Shown: positions 1 through 11,187 of the stretch, in pieces
Layout of the letters: every line of letters begins with the position of its first letter
Position numbering within the stretch: the first letter of the stretch is position 1
Source: Lateolabrax maculatus
Taxonomy: Eukaryota; Chordata; Actinopteri; Acropomatiformes; Lateolabracidae
Reading direction: 5' to 3'
DNA: 64,000 nucleotides
Assembly (NCBI GenBank): GCA_031216445.1
Contig: CM062219.1
Location: 4,787,001 to 4,851,000 of the forward strand
The notes under the pieces: generated by a model
The model's input: only the letters and a program-made list of their open reading frames with translations
Databases searched by the model: none
What the model was told of the DNA's origin: nothing
Translations under genes and position numbers: made by a program

Positions 1-911
1 GAGCCTCTAACAGGATTACAAGTCATCTGCTCCAGCTCTACCGGCCAATGGTTGTTAACCTGCTCTCTACTCTGTCCTTTGTATTCAAAACAAACCACGT
101 CCTCTCTAATATCACTCAGCCGATGGTCTAAATAAGACCACTTTTACAACCATTTCTTTTGTTTTTTTTACTCAGACTTGCCTTTTAGTTTGTGATTACT
201 CTTATTTGTTTTGCACCGTCATTCAGCCACTTTCATTTGAGTCATATATACGGACCTGGATATGTGCAGATTTAGATTTTTCATCGTGACTGTGAGTTTT
301 GATTGTTTGGTTTTGAAAGCGTCTCTCCAGCTTGTCTATGTACAGTATCTGCCTCCATGTCAACGTATGGATCTGCTAATGTGATACATGCTTTTGGCGC
401 CATCTGCTGTCACCTGTGTGTCATTGTAATGGCAGCAGAGAGGGATCAAGAAGTAAAGGGTACATCCGTCCATGTTGCAGGCACCCTACCCCCCTCTACT
501 TCTTTCTTCATTCATTTCATTATTTTTTTCCCATTCTTTACTTCATGCTTGTGCAGTAGGTTGGCACTTTTGCCAACTTGTTTCTCATTTTTCATTAATC
601 CATTACATTAGAAGTGTTAAACTTCACCACATTAGAAAAGAGTGGGGGGGTTTATAGCTTAAAAACTGTCGCTGAAAGAGCTTAACTAGAATATAAATCC
701 AAATCCCTCAGCCTTTAAGCAACATACCCTCTTTTCCTGAAATGGTGAAGTTTGGCAAAGCAGAGCGTTATCACAAAATTCATGTAAACAAATTTTCTGT
801 TTAAAGGAGATGAAGCAAATGGCCGTAATATTCTCTTGATGTTGACTTTTGTCTGTTGTCTCTTTCTTTCTCCTGCTCCTCGCCATTTCTCTCTCCTCTC
901 CCCCCATGAAG
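1..911 (+). other. fnbp1: fnbp1 intron (partial, runs off left edge)
   Basis: No exon of the family can be read here. The segment lies upstream of the candidate microexon at 912-926 and should be intron of fnbp1, whose F-BAR exons and polybasic linker would be left of the window. The last 60 bases (about 850-911) are a strong polypyrimidine tract ending in an AG acceptor. No repeat was recognised. Confidence 0.6.
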
Positions 912-926
912 CTTTCTCTCAAGCTG
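912..926 (+). CDS. fnbp1: candidate 15-nt microexon of fnbp1 (LSLKL)
   Basis: The sequence CTTTCTCTCAAGCTG reads L-S-L-K-L in phase 0. It is bounded by an AG acceptor (910-911) after a long pyrimidine tract and by a consensus GTAAGC donor (927-932). As I recall human FNBP1, the residues LSLKL stand immediately before the GATPEDF segment that opens the HR1 region. The next exon here opens with GSGPEDF, also in phase 0, so including or skipping these 15 bases keeps the frame. A UGC-containing motif (CTCCTGCTCC, about 873-882) precedes the acceptor, as at many neural microexons controlled by SRRM4. The position, phase and peptide fit is strong. Splicing itself is inferred. Confidence 0.7.
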
Positions 927-3419
927 GTAAGCATGACCGTATAACCGCACGATCGTAGCGGCATGACCATAGCACGCATGTCACGTCCTCCCAGTAACAC
1001 ATGTTAATAACGTTCTGTACGCCGTTATGTTTTTGTTGTGCTCTCTTTTTTATTTTATTTTTGGATTTCTGTTTATTCAATTATAATTTAATTTCTGCTG
1101 TGGCACAACGATGGACCTCCGACTCATGTCGTTGTCTCATTTGTATGTTATTTTGTCGTTTGTATGTTATGTTTTATGGTTGTGTTCTCGTCGTGTCTCT
1201 CCCAAACTGTGTCTGTGGTCTCTGTGGTGCAGATCACACTCAATTCCCACGTCCGGAATCTCATTGAGGTGATCAGATTTACTCTATGTTTTATCTGTCC
1301 GTCTCTTAGCATGTCTGGTAGTCCTTCTTGTCTCGAGAAATCGTTTGTCCTTGTAACAAATACTAATCTGATCTTATGTAGTAAAAGCTCACTCGTGTCC
1401 TTACACTGCATGCCAATTTCGTTATGTTTATAGGATGCTTTTCTGTAAAGCTAATGTACTGTAAGAGGCCCGTACGATGGCAGGCCTCCACAGAATATTA
1501 ACTATTCATTAATATTTTCCTCAAGAGTTAGACACACTTTGAGGATGGAAGGAGTACTTTAACATTTTTTGGATATGAACTTACTCACTTTCTTGCAGAG
1601 ATTTAAATGAGAAGGTTGATACCACTCTCATATCTGAAACTACAGGCAGCTTAGCTTCGCATTGAGACTGGAAACAGGTCCGACCGGCCAGCCGGCTCAT
1701 TCTTAAGTTATAAAAAAATGTGCCTACCAGATCCTCTAAAACGTATTAACTAACGTGTTATACCTTGTTACCTTGCACCATTTAATTTGAGTGTCCAAAT
1801 TCTTCTCAATTCTGTGAAATGAATGCTCTATATAGACCCCCACATGAAATGTGTTGTAAAATAATCCCAACAATGGAACGAAAACTAACAGTTTCGCAAC
1901 TCTACTCCTGTCAGTTATGATGCAAAATGACGAATAGTAAGTGCATGATATCTCTGAGTAACTGAATAAATGACTGTGTCTAGGAAGTGAGCAGGAAGTC
2001 ACTACTCCCGGTTCACCTTTAGACAGAGTGAGGCAAGCTGCTTCCAGTCTTAATGCTAAGATAACTAAGAGAATCTCTCTCTGCAAGAAAGCGAATATAA
2101 GTATTTCCTAAAATTAAATAAGCTGACTTTGTCATTAAATTTAGGCCTTTTCCTGATTTTTGTAATTCCAACATTCTCTTGTAGGTTTGTATTTTTGGAA
2201 ATCTATACCTACATCCACACATAACAATCAATTTGTTATTTCTTATCCATCCTAAATGTTTCACACAAACAACAAATCACTTAACGTCTGCCCATAGTTT
2301 TAGTTTGGTCTTATATTCTACCTAGACAATAGTGTTTCCATTCATCTTGGGGTACATAGATAATGTAAAAACTAATATATGACTTCTGTACTGTAAATTA
2401 TCACTCAGAAAGAAGCATGTCTGCATGATGATTGACAAATCTTTGTTATGTTCCATGCCCGGTAAGTGTTGCGTGCTGATACAGGGAGAAGGGGTAAGGT
2501 TGCCATGGTAACCCAGCTGCCGTTAGTGTTTGACCTGGCTCATGTGCCGTGGATCCTGACCTCAAGTCCGTAGCTCCAGCCGTTACGTCCCGTGGTACCA
2601 CCGTGACCCATCTCAATGAGATCCAACCAGGCCTTGACCTATTCAGTCCGTGCACGTTTTTCTTAATTGACATATTTGATTGATACAATTAACTTTATTT
2701 ATTCATATTTATTTCATAATTGTGCATTTATTTCCTCCTGGGGCCGGATCAGCCAGCCCAGTATCGCAAGTGTCAGAATACTGATAAGTTAGGTCCACAG
2801 AAAGTTTGAGAGACTGCCGAGCACCGTGACTCATCAGTTCAGTGTTACAGACTGGAAACCGTCTCATCAGGAAATATGACCCATGGCCAGCCAAAAAACC
2901 CTCGCTCGCACAACCCCCATTTTAATAACACACAGTCCTATTAGAGATCCGTCAGACAGCTTTAGACCCATTAGCCAGCTCACACTGAAACACGATATGG
3001 GCAATCATAGGATGTACTCATTCTATATTACATTTCCGATGCCTTCACAGAGAGCTCTGTATTAGGAGCGGTGACTGAATAGGTAGAAGGCCTCGAGTCT
3101 GTACACAGACAAACATCCCAGCTCTCAGTGAGTGTGTGTTAGAGAGCGGCTGCAGTATCTCCCCCAGGTGAATTATGTGGTTAGGACATAACAAGAGCTC
3201 AATTCGTGGAGCTGTTACCTATTTATCCCTGAGTCTTGGTTCACAGGGTTTACAGCAAAGGGAGATACTGCACCTAACTAGAAAAAAAAAATCCCTGTTT
3301 AAACAACAACACAACAAATAATGAGATGTGAAAGCTGCATTTCCTCATCTTATGGTTTCTCTCTTTCCCATGTTTTTGTTTCTTTTTTCTGCCTCTCTTC
3401 ATCCCTGTTGTTCTCTCAG
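927..3419 (+). other. fnbp1: fnbp1 intron holding a MITE-like element
   Basis: This is the interval between the candidate microexon and the HR1 exon. Apart from the inverted-repeat element at about 1554-2116 it holds no recognisable gene. A short stretch at 1234-1269 has plausible splice edges but no family match. The 3' end carries a pyrimidine-rich tract (3371-3416) and the CAG acceptor used by the HR1 exon. Confidence 0.65.
1554..2116. mobile_element. MITE-like teleost DNA element with long imperfect TIRs
   Basis: The left end (about 1562-1604) and the reverse complement of the right end (about 2074-2116) share a 14-bp identical core, CTTTCTTGCAGAGA, and diverged matching bases outside it, so they form terminal inverted repeats. 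The interior contains phrases typical of a very common fish repeat (GATACCACTCTCATATCTG near 1618, GAGACTGGAAACAGG near 1664). There is no coding capacity, so it is a non-autonomous element. The family name was not determined. It lies in an fnbp1 intron. Confidence 0.75.
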
Positions 3420-3529
3420 GGCTCTGGACCAGAGGACTTCAGCCACCTGCCACCAGAACAGAGGAGGAAGAAGCTGCAGGGAAAGCTAGATGAACTGAAC
3501 AAGGACATTCAAAAAGAGATGGACCAGAG
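3420..3529 (+). CDS. fnbp1: fnbp1 exon: start of HR1 domain
   Basis: FNBP1 (FBP17) is an F-BAR membrane-curving adaptor that binds activated Rho-family GTPases through HR1 and N-WASP, dynamin and formins through SH3, driving actin assembly during endocytosis. This 110-bp exon opens in phase 0 after TTCTCTCAG and reads GSGPEDFSHLPPEQRRKKLQ and then a helix ending EMDQ, closing with two bases of an Arg codon at a GTATCG donor. The PEDFS-LPPEQRRKKLQ block is the hallmark opening of the HR1 coiled coil in the CIP4/FBP17/Toca-1 family. NKDIQKEMDQR is closer to FNBP1 (NKEIQKEMDQR) than to TRIP10 or FNBP1L. The match is recalled, not searched. Confidence 0.95.
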
Positions 3530-3666
3530 GTATCGTTTTATAGTTTTAAATGTGGCATTAGAGAGCTTTTCCCTCCTGTACATGACAAGTGATATATGTG
3601 TTTACCCAATTAATATGCAACAGAGACTGAAAGACTTGTGCTGACTTTAGTAATTTGCTCTTCCAG

Positions 3667-3799
3667 GGACGCTCTAACTAAGATGAAAGACGTGTATGTG
3701 AAGAACCCTCAGATGGGCGACCCGGCCAGCGTAGACCCCCGGCTATCAGAAATAGGCCAGAACATCGAGAAGCTCCAGTCTGAAGTTCAGAAATTTGAG
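3667..3799 (+). CDS. fnbp1: fnbp1 exon: second half of HR1 domain
   Basis: This 133-bp exon follows TTCCAG. Its first base completes the split AGG Arg codon, then it reads DALTKMKDVYVKNPQMGDPA and ends NIEKLQSEVQKFE in phase 0. It forms the second helix of the antiparallel HR1 coiled coil. The KMKDVY-KNPQMGDPAS motif is family-specific. The donor is GTTTGT, weaker than consensus; reading through it adds VCSVPV and a stop. The companion intron from 3530 to 3666 is only 137 bp. Confidence 0.95.
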
Positions 3800-4214
3800 G
3801 TTTGTTCGGTGCCAGTGTGAGCTCTCATGTCTGTGTGTGTTAGTGTTGGCGAAGCCACTTTGTTTGGTTTTTACAAGACAGTAAATAATGAGGAGTTCAA
3901 ACACACGTCTCCAGCTGGGGTACTTCCAGAGAAAGTCTGCCGCTCGTCCATATTAGGAGAAGATGTGATGCAGCTGGAGAGGCTGGCTGCATGTTCCAGC
4001 TCTGTGTGGGGAGAGAGGAGTCCCAGAACAATGGCCTGGTTTAACCCTGTGAATAAATGGCAAATGCACTTGAGTGTAAGGCGGAGGTGTTGCCAAATGC
4101 AAAGGCCATCTCATTCACAAATAAAAAGAATTCCACGATGCTTGAAATACATTTCAAGTCCTCAAAAAAGATAAGCTGCAGCCAACACATACGTAATAAT
4201 CGTGTGTGTTTCAG
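3800..4214 (+). other. fnbp1: fnbp1 intron, 415 bp
   Basis: This short intron lies between the second HR1 exon and the linker exon, with GT at 3800-3801 and AG at 4213-4214. The sequence stays open in one frame from 3827 to 4174, but its translation has no family resemblance and I treat it as chance. Confidence 0.8.
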
Positions 4215-4336
4215 GGCTGGTTAGCAGAGGTGGAGGAAAGGATGCCATCCAAGAGTGATACACACCGGAGAAGTGGACTCTATGAGACCCAGAACAACAC
4301 AACAGTGGGCAACAACTGTGCGCAGGACAGAGAGAG
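4215..4336 (+). CDS. fnbp1: fnbp1 exon: HR1 end and linker
   Basis: This 122-bp exon after GTGTTTCAG reads GWLAEVEERMPSKSDTHRRS, then GLYETQNNTTVGNNCAQDRE, and ends with AG, the first two bases of a split Ser codon, at a GTATGG donor. In FNBP1 the same block runs AWLAEVEGR, SGLYDSQN and NNCAQDRESPDGSYTEEQ. The NNCAQDRES motif separates FNBP1 from its paralogues. The segment finishes the HR1 helix and begins the flexible linker to SH3. Confidence 0.95.
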
Positions 4337-4494
4337 GTATGGTATACTCAGACAAACGACCAAACATCAGACTTTCACTCACATGAAACATCAGTCCCAG
4401 ACCCCAGAGTTGTTACACACCTTATTCTTTCGGAAGAAGACTATGTATGTTTTCACAGTATATTTACTGTGTGTGTGTGTTGGCCCTTGAGCAG

Positions 4495-4661
4495 CCCGGA
4501 TGGCAGCTACACAGAGGAGCAGAATTCAGAGACTCAGGTCAAAGCCAACATCAACATCAACCCCAACCCCACCTCCAGCACGCCGGAGTTCGACGATGAG
4601 TTTGACGATGAGGAGACCTTGCCCACCATCGGCACCTGCAAAGCCTTGTACCCATTTGAAG
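4495..4661 (+). CDS. fnbp1: fnbp1 exon: acidic linker and start of SH3
   Basis: This 167-bp exon after TTGAGCAG supplies C to complete AGC (Ser), then PDGSYTEEQNSETQ, a short Asn/Pro-rich stretch (ININPNPTSSTPE), the acidic FDDEFDDEETLPTIG, and the first SH3 strand, CKALYPFE. ALYPFE is the family's version of the ALYDY motif that lines the proline-peptide pocket. It ends with one base of a Gly codon at a GTAACT donor. The NININPNP stretch is not in my memory of the human protein and may be a fish-specific low-complexity insertion. Confidence 0.95.
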
Positions 4662-5878
4662 GTAACTACAACCATTAATGTTCTAAACAAGAATCAAACC
4701 CCATCCAGCTGACGACTAACTCAACTATTTCTGCTACTTTTAGACATTAAGTACATGTGCCTTTTTGCGGTTGGCTGCAGCCGGTATGGTCCTGTTATTT
4801 CTGCACACATGTTGAACAGGAACTTGACTTCCACGCCTGCTGGTTGGAGGCGTTTCATAAGTGTAAATGCGTAAGAGCAGGGGTGTGACCTTTCTGGGGA
4901 AATGTGTGGAGGAGGGTTGATAGAAATATAGTCATTTCTTTGGTACGCTATTTTTAAGAAAAGAATTTGGCAGATTCTATTCACTATTGACAGTGTGCCA
5001 TAGTGGGTTTAAGTAGAAAACATTTTTATGTTTTTAAAGATAGCAGTGAGTGTGGAAATTATACATCAAGTACAGTCATTTTGCAGGTTGTTCTTTTTAA
5101 CATAATGTATAACAATATAAAGCATTGACTTTAGGGATCTATTGACTACAGAGGCCCATGTAGGAAATCCACACATGAAGCAAAGGAAACCCAACACATC
5201 TGCAACATGAAATAAGAGTACAAGCTGAAAAATAAGCACAATCCCAATAATAGAATTAATGATACTGATGATGAATTAAATAGCAGCATTTTCATCACTA
5301 CCAGAAAGGTCACGACTCGAGGCTACCCTACTTACCTACAGAGTCAGGATGAAAGGACAAAAGAAGTATGGACAAAGACAAAATATCTATTGCCCTACCC
5401 CAAAACACCTCCCTTTAACATATCCACAAACGCTTATGCCCAATTTTGTTTAAAAATTGAAACAGTCGTTCTCCTAGCTGCTGTTGTACCCATAAATAGT
5501 ACATGTTTCTCATTATTGGACAGATTAAATGAAGAAATGTCATTAAGTGTGAAGACTGACAGTGAGCATGTGATAGTTTGGTGTTAATTCCTTCCATAAG
5601 AGGTTGACTGCAGGCCAGTTTAGCAGGTTGATGTTATGCTTCACTGACATCCAAACCACCGTGGTTTATGTCCAGGTTAGCTCACTCTGCCGATATGACA
5701 CACCAGCTGGTCTTGTTTCCTCTTTGTTTTCAGGAAATCGAATTTACAAATGAAGCTCTTATCTACATGAAGTTTGTTCAGTAGTAGTAGTTTGTGTACA
5801 GGTTAGACATATCTTATTCGCTGTGTTCATGCTTTTATCTTCCTTTTTTCTCTTATTTGTCTTCCTGTCCTCTCGCAG
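4662..5878 (+). other. fnbp1: fnbp1 intron inside the SH3 domain
   Basis: This 1,217-bp phase-1 intron splits the SH3 domain after ALYPFE. No gene or clear mobile element was recognised. The last 60 bases are pyrimidine-rich and end TCTCGCAG. The sequence is AT-rich. Confidence 0.8.
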
Positions 5879-6037
5879 GTCATAATGAGGGCACTATCGC
5901 CGTGGCAGAGGGAGAGCTGTTGTACGTCATAGAAGAAGACAAAGGAGACGGCTGGACACGAGTGCGCAGGAACGAGGACGAGGAGGGATACGTCCCCACA
6001 TCCTACGTCGAGGTCTTTTTGGAAACAAATGCCAAAG
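5879..6037 (+). CDS. fnbp1: fnbp1 exon: body of the SH3 domain
   Basis: This 159-bp exon completes a Gly codon and reads HNEGTIAVAEGELLYVIEED, then KGDGWTRVRRNEDEEGYVPT and SYVEVFLETNAK. It carries the SH3 signature elements: the acidic RT-loop, the conserved Trp of GWTRVRR and the GYVPTSYVEV 3-10 helix region. RRNEDEEGYVPTSYVEV matches FNBP1; FNBP1L has RRQNGEEGYVPTSYIDV. SH3 recruits N-WASP, dynamin and formins. The donor is GTGCTA, a weak site; unspliced reading would replace the final D-S with GAMTYI and a stop. Confidence 0.96.
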
Positions 6038-7852
6038 GTGCTATGACATACATTTAACTCAGAAAGTGTGTTTTCCTTAATTTGAGTGAATACGTTTCCA
6101 TTAGAGTGGGGCAATTTATGGAGATTAAAGTTTGTTACTGGTAGCTCAGATAAGTCAATACCCCCCCCCCCCCTTACACACACACACTTCCTGTCTCTCC
6201 GAGAGGGAAGGACCTAACAGATTAGTCCATTGTGCCTCATGACATTCGGGACAGTTGTGGCAGATAGTGCGAGTGAGTGTACACTGTTATTGAGCTCTGA
6301 ACAAAACACTGGGTAATGTTTAGTAAATGACACTGAATGCAAGTTGAGTCAGGCGTGAGTCAGAAGTGAGTGTGAGAAGAACTTGTAGTTCCTCACCTCC
6401 CATTCACTGCAGTGCCACCTAGTGGTCATACAAGATAAACTATGACACTCCCAGTCACAGCTTAGCATGATGGGACAGATCACCCACTGACAATGATCAC
6501 ATGTACATTTCAAACACACAGTACTTGATTTTTTATTTTATTTTATGTACTTTTGTTGTTGTTTGCGAAGATCAAAAACTTCAGATTACTGAATTCCACT
6601 GAAATCAACATGCTTTTAATCAAGAAATCTGATCCACAACCTCAAATATTTGAGTCAGTATGGTAATAAATCACTAAACTCAGCTAAGTGAATGTATGAA
6701 CCATTTGAAGTGACAATGAACATCAAGTGAACGTTGAATCATCACGCAGGTTATTGTGTTTTGGTCACTTGTTGTACCTAAAAGGAAAGCATGCTCAATG
6801 TGCAATCATGCAAATGTAATTTAAATCTGCTGTAAAATATGAATACATATTAAAAGATATTTTTGTAGGCTAAACAGAAATAAAAAAGAAAAGAAAAATG
6901 GCGCCCCCCCTTCACATGTTGCATGCTGTAGATTAATCATAGTGCTGTTACAACATGAAAAAGTTGTAGTAGTTTGTGATGATTTTAATAAATTATTGAT
7001 CAAATTAGTGACTGATAGCCCCTGATAGATAAAATGTGTTTTCTTTTTTAATCGACCTTTTGATAATAATGATAGTGTTGGGCTGCTCTGGTCCTTTTTT
7101 CCAGGCCAGTGGTAAAGGAATAAAGGACTGTGAATTAGCAGTACTAAGCTATATGGTGAGACTGGGCTGACATGCGGAGCTGGACATGACTTTAAAGCTG
7201 TGTGGTTTCTTGCATGAGTCTCTGAGCGACACCTCTGTTAGACTGCCAAAGCATGGTGTGTGTGGTGTCATTTCACTTCTCAGCCACAATTAGACGTTCT
7301 GTGCTACTTTTCAAGATTGGCATCGACTCCAAAATCATCTCTTTCATAACTCATTACATAAGCCTTTGTTTAACTTCCCCTTACACTTTTTAATCAGCTT
7401 TGATGGCTTGTTAGTGGCACAGCATGGGGTTCTTGTGCGCAGGATGTCATTTTTTCGTCAGCGCCGTAAATACGCCTTTCATGCCTCTTGTAAATGTTAT
7501 TGAAGAGCATTTGAAATGTGGTGCACGATGCTGCATTTGTGGGATTTTTGTCCTTGTCATGACATGATTTCAGCATGTTGTGACTTCTAACAGGCATTCA
7601 AGCCGGATGATATAAAAGTGGAATAAGCTGAAAGGTTTTTAAATAGATACATCTTTGGGTTAATGGAGGTCTTTCACTTTAAAGTAGTTTCATACAGTAT
7701 ATGCATTGACTTCTTTCTTCCTCCTCTCCATATCTGAAAATTTGGGTTGCTGTCTTTGACACGATTTTCCTTAAAAGCTATCTAACTTTTCTTTCTGTCG
7801 TTTTTTTTCTTTTTTTTTTTGTTTGTTCGTATTTTTCTTTTTTGAATTGCAG
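6038..7852 (+). other. fnbp1: last fnbp1 intron
   Basis: This 1,815-bp intron carries a C13 tract (6161-6173) followed by a short CA run, otherwise AT-rich sequence without recognisable genes. Its 3' end (about 7800-7850) is an exceptionally long T-rich polypyrimidine tract ending in TTGCAG. Confidence 0.8.
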
Positions 7853-7860
7853 ATTCCTAA
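7853..7860 (+). CDS. fnbp1: fnbp1 terminal coding exon start (8 coding bases and stop)
   Basis: After the TTGCAG acceptor the bases ATTCCTAA complete a split Asp codon (G plus AT), then give Ser (TCC) and stop TAA. The protein therefore ends NAKDS, which is the C-terminus I recall for human FNBP1 (DKNAKDS). The exact phase and residue agreement makes this short coding piece convincing. From the HR1 exon at 3420 to here the exons total 699 bases, that is 232 codons plus stop, without a frame break. Confidence 0.93.
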
Positions 7861-9507
7861 AAGTGTGAGGCTGGCTGAGGAATGGCAGGGCAAGCAGCCT
7901 CGGAGAAACCACCACGTTCCTCACGCGCTCACAGAGTCAGAGAGAGAAAGTGAAAGATGACCTGAATCTAAAAGAGACAGACGGCCGATTAGAACGCATC
8001 TCAATTTTCCAAACTATTACAAACAAAAAAACAAAACTTGGTTGCGCTTCCTCTGCAGAACTCGATAAGAGAAATCCATCTAAATTTTAGAGCTCATAAC
8101 CTTTTCCATTCTTAACTCCCATACAGCAGTCACAACCACAGTATACAATTTGCTTTTTGTTGTTTTCAGTAAAGCTTTGCTTCTTAATGTAACTAACTCC
8201 GCTTGCACCGCGCGCGGTCATGAACGTGGCTGATGGCTTCCTCGCTCCGAACGCCCCCCCGCCCCCCCATCCCCCCGGCTCTGCCACTTCTCTTTTTCCT
8301 CACCTTTGCCCCCATTGCGCACACACACACAAACACACATGGCAGAGGGAGTGGTCAGAGACAGGACGGAGACCAGCAGGAGCCTGCGGACTAGAAGGCC
8401 GGCTGTCAGACACCTTCACCCAGCGGTGTGCATGTGTGTGAGCCATGAACTCCTCACTCACCCAGAAGGAGAACCACCCTGGGCTCATGCAGCTACATCT
8501 GGAGCTTTAACAATGTCATGCTCACCCCTCGCACTAAAATCAGCTCCATATTTGCAGGTTTCACCCATCAGGAAATGGAAGAAATGAAGGTGCTAATCAT
8601 CTATCTGTATGTTTTGTGCTTCTGGTTTATTTTGTGTGTTTGTGGGATCTGAATGCTTGTATGTGTGTTTTATTTTAAAGTTCTTTACGTGTTGTAATGT
8701 CCCATTTTTCTCCACATCACGCTCACCCCCACATATCCAGGGCCGACTGGAGGGAAAAGAGATGGATGATGGGTCATTTGCCATCACTCATCCTACATAT
8801 TCATGTCTTGTCACTGGTGTCTGTTCCTCTCTCTGACCACCCCCCCTCACCTCCACGGCCCTTCCCTCCCCAGGCGGCTCAGGCAATCCCTTGGCTGCTT
8901 CGAGCCCCCCCCCCTTCCCCCTTTTTTTGTTTTTGCAACAGCTCGGGGCGGGGGCCTTTCAGCGTTGCGGTGTGCTGCATGCTTGCCCTGTCTTCCTCCT
9001 CGCCCCTCTGCTGGCATCCGGAGGAGGTGGTGGGGGTGTGTGGTCAGCTTACGCCTCCTTGCCTCCAGCCTTTCTGTTCAGTTAACCCTCATTGCCTGGT
9101 CGTACTGTTTGAATTAACCTGAATGCTACTGTTTGGGTTCGGTGCCTGTGGTTTATTTTTTAAAATTTTTTTTAAAATCTTTTCTTTTGTTGGTTCAGAA
9201 AGCATGTTTTCCTGTTTTTAACAGCGAGTGAGTGATCTCCTCCTCCCAGTGTTCCCCAGTTTAATCTGAAAACTGTCAGTAAAGGACGAGAGGGACCCGA
9301 AATGTTGTTTTTCTGAATGAGCTTATGCATAGGTAGGTCATGGATGTCTTGTGCATTTGTTTTACTGAAAGTACACAGTACAATATGTGTGTAAACATTT
9401 TAGTATTGTATGTTTTGATCAGAGTGTCTAACGCAAGTTGTTGTTAGTTTACAGTTAATCACCTTGTGGAAATGTCTCCACTCGGTCCAAGCAACAGTTT
9501 ACCCAAA

Positions 9508-9513
9508 AATAAA
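9508..9513 (+). terminator. candidate polyadenylation signal AATAAA
   Basis: This is the first canonical AATAAA downstream of the fnbp1 stop that I found, about 1.65 kb into the 3' UTR. The downstream sequence is only weakly GT/T-rich. It would give the short-UTR form. Confidence 0.35.
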
Positions 9514-10395
9514 ACCTCTGAAGATATGATTTACACCTGGAGTTTTAAGGATGGTCCACTTAGCTGTCTACTGTATATGAAAATATACTGTGATCCACAT
9601 TTTCCTGTGAGTTTGTGACTGAATTGTGACCCAGAATCACCTGTTGTGGGCCTTAACTGGGTTTCTGAGAGAGAGAATGATGCTGTGGTATGGTGAAAGG
9701 ATTAAGATGTGATTATCTCAAAAGTTTGGGGGCAAATTTGAGAGTTTTTATAATCACAAAACTGTCAAACAACCGAAATGATGTCCACTGTTTCCCCCTA
9801 GCTCAACGGCACATAATGTACGTGATTTTTAACATTTTTTGCTTTATATTTGATGATGTTGAGTTGAGATTCAGCTTCTTTTTTTTTTTTTTTTTTTGAG
9901 CTGGAAATTATGTTGTAGCTTATTCTGCCTGGATGGGACTAAAATCCCTTAACTGCAAATATGAGTAACAATTGCATTGTTTTGGATGAAGCCATTCTTG
10001 AATATTCATCTGATGCAGCAAATTATGAACACTTGTCAAATGGAGGAGTGATGACCATATTGACCATTTGGACTTTTGATGGAAGAAATGATCAAATCCC
10101 TGCTGAATGACGCTTAAAAGTACCGTGTTTGCTTTTCACCAGCCATCGCTCGATATCTCAAGATCTCAAACAAGCCACTTTTGTTTATTAGATTGTTTTC
10201 GGTGGTAAATGATGAGATACATCTGATGAGACACAGACCACCGCTTTGAGGGCAGCAGCAGCTCTTTAGTAGCCATCTGCCTGCCAGTTCTCCGCCATGA
10301 GACCACCACAAACCTTTTAGTCGATGCCCCAGAATAACTTGCCTGTACAGTGGAAATGGCACGTTGGAATTAGAGAGAATATATATGAATATATA

Positions 10396-10401
10396 AATAA
10401 A
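10396..10401 (+). terminator. candidate polyadenylation signal AATAAA
   Basis: This canonical hexamer is about 2.5 kb past the fnbp1 stop and upstream of the repeat at 10860-11187. An ATTAAA variant follows at 10596-10601 with a GT-rich stretch after it (TGATGTGGTATTTGTGTC). Either could be the main 3' end. Confidence 0.35.
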
Positions 10402-10859
10402 GTTTAAAAAGGAAAACATCTATTTTAACTATTGAGAGTCTTACCATTACTTTATCTGCTTTGCAAAGTAAGACTTCTTTTCCTTTGTAAGGTCTACCAA
10501 ATGGTGTGTTTTGCACTTTTTCGTTTGTGTTCCATTTGGTAGCCCATGCTTGTGTTTTGGAGCACTGAATACTTTGTATTGTGTTTACTGTGCCAATTAA
10601 ATATGCCTGGAAAGTTAATGATGTGGTATTTGTGTCTTTGTTTTTCTTCTCTTGGGAATTTAACACAATCAAGAGCTACAATCCCACAGTGTCAGTCATC
10701 ACCAAGAGCAACTACATGCATAATTATCCACGATTATTAATTCTGTGTTTTATGAGAACCTTGTACATATTTGTAAACCAGTCGAGTCTGAATTCAAAGA
10801 TTATTGATTAAATCACCAAATTTTCCCAACTCTTTATGTCTCTCTTGTTGCAACTGGGT

Positions 10860-11187
10860 CTGCAACACAAAATAATTTTCATTATCAATGTTTAATCTAA
10901 TCAATTATTAATCTGTCTACTTTTAATGAATGTTGTTTTGTCTATGAAATATAAATGCAAGTTCTGAGAGCCCAATGTGACGTCTTTAAATGTCTGTTTT
11001 TGACATTCAATTTAAAGTGCAGCAAATCTTCACGTTTGAGATGTCAGAAAGTATTTACCATTTTTACTTGATTCAACAATACGCTACACTGTAATACTCT
11101 AATAATGAACCGACTATCAAAATTGTTGCCTGTTGATTTCCTGTGGAACAACTGATTGATTAATTGACAAATGATTTCAGCTCTAGT
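10860..11187. mobile_element. MITE-like teleost element (degenerate)
   Basis: The block starts near CTGCAACACAAAATAATTTTC and ends near GATTGATTAATTGACAAATG followed by TTTCAGCTC. It resembles an abundant fish repeat whose ends read GCTGCAACTAACGATTATTT and, inverted, AATCGATTAATCGTTGCAGC. Interior phrases such as CCCAATGTGACGTCTTTAAA also fit. The ends are diverged and no clean target duplication is visible. Recognition is from memory. Confidence 0.55.

Noticed and set aside
1234..1269. A 36-bp segment with AG acceptor and GT donor reading ITLNSHVRNLIE
   Set aside because: It is in frame by length, but I recall no such segment in FNBP1, and the donor (GTGATC) and pyrimidine tract are weak. 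It is most likely chance.
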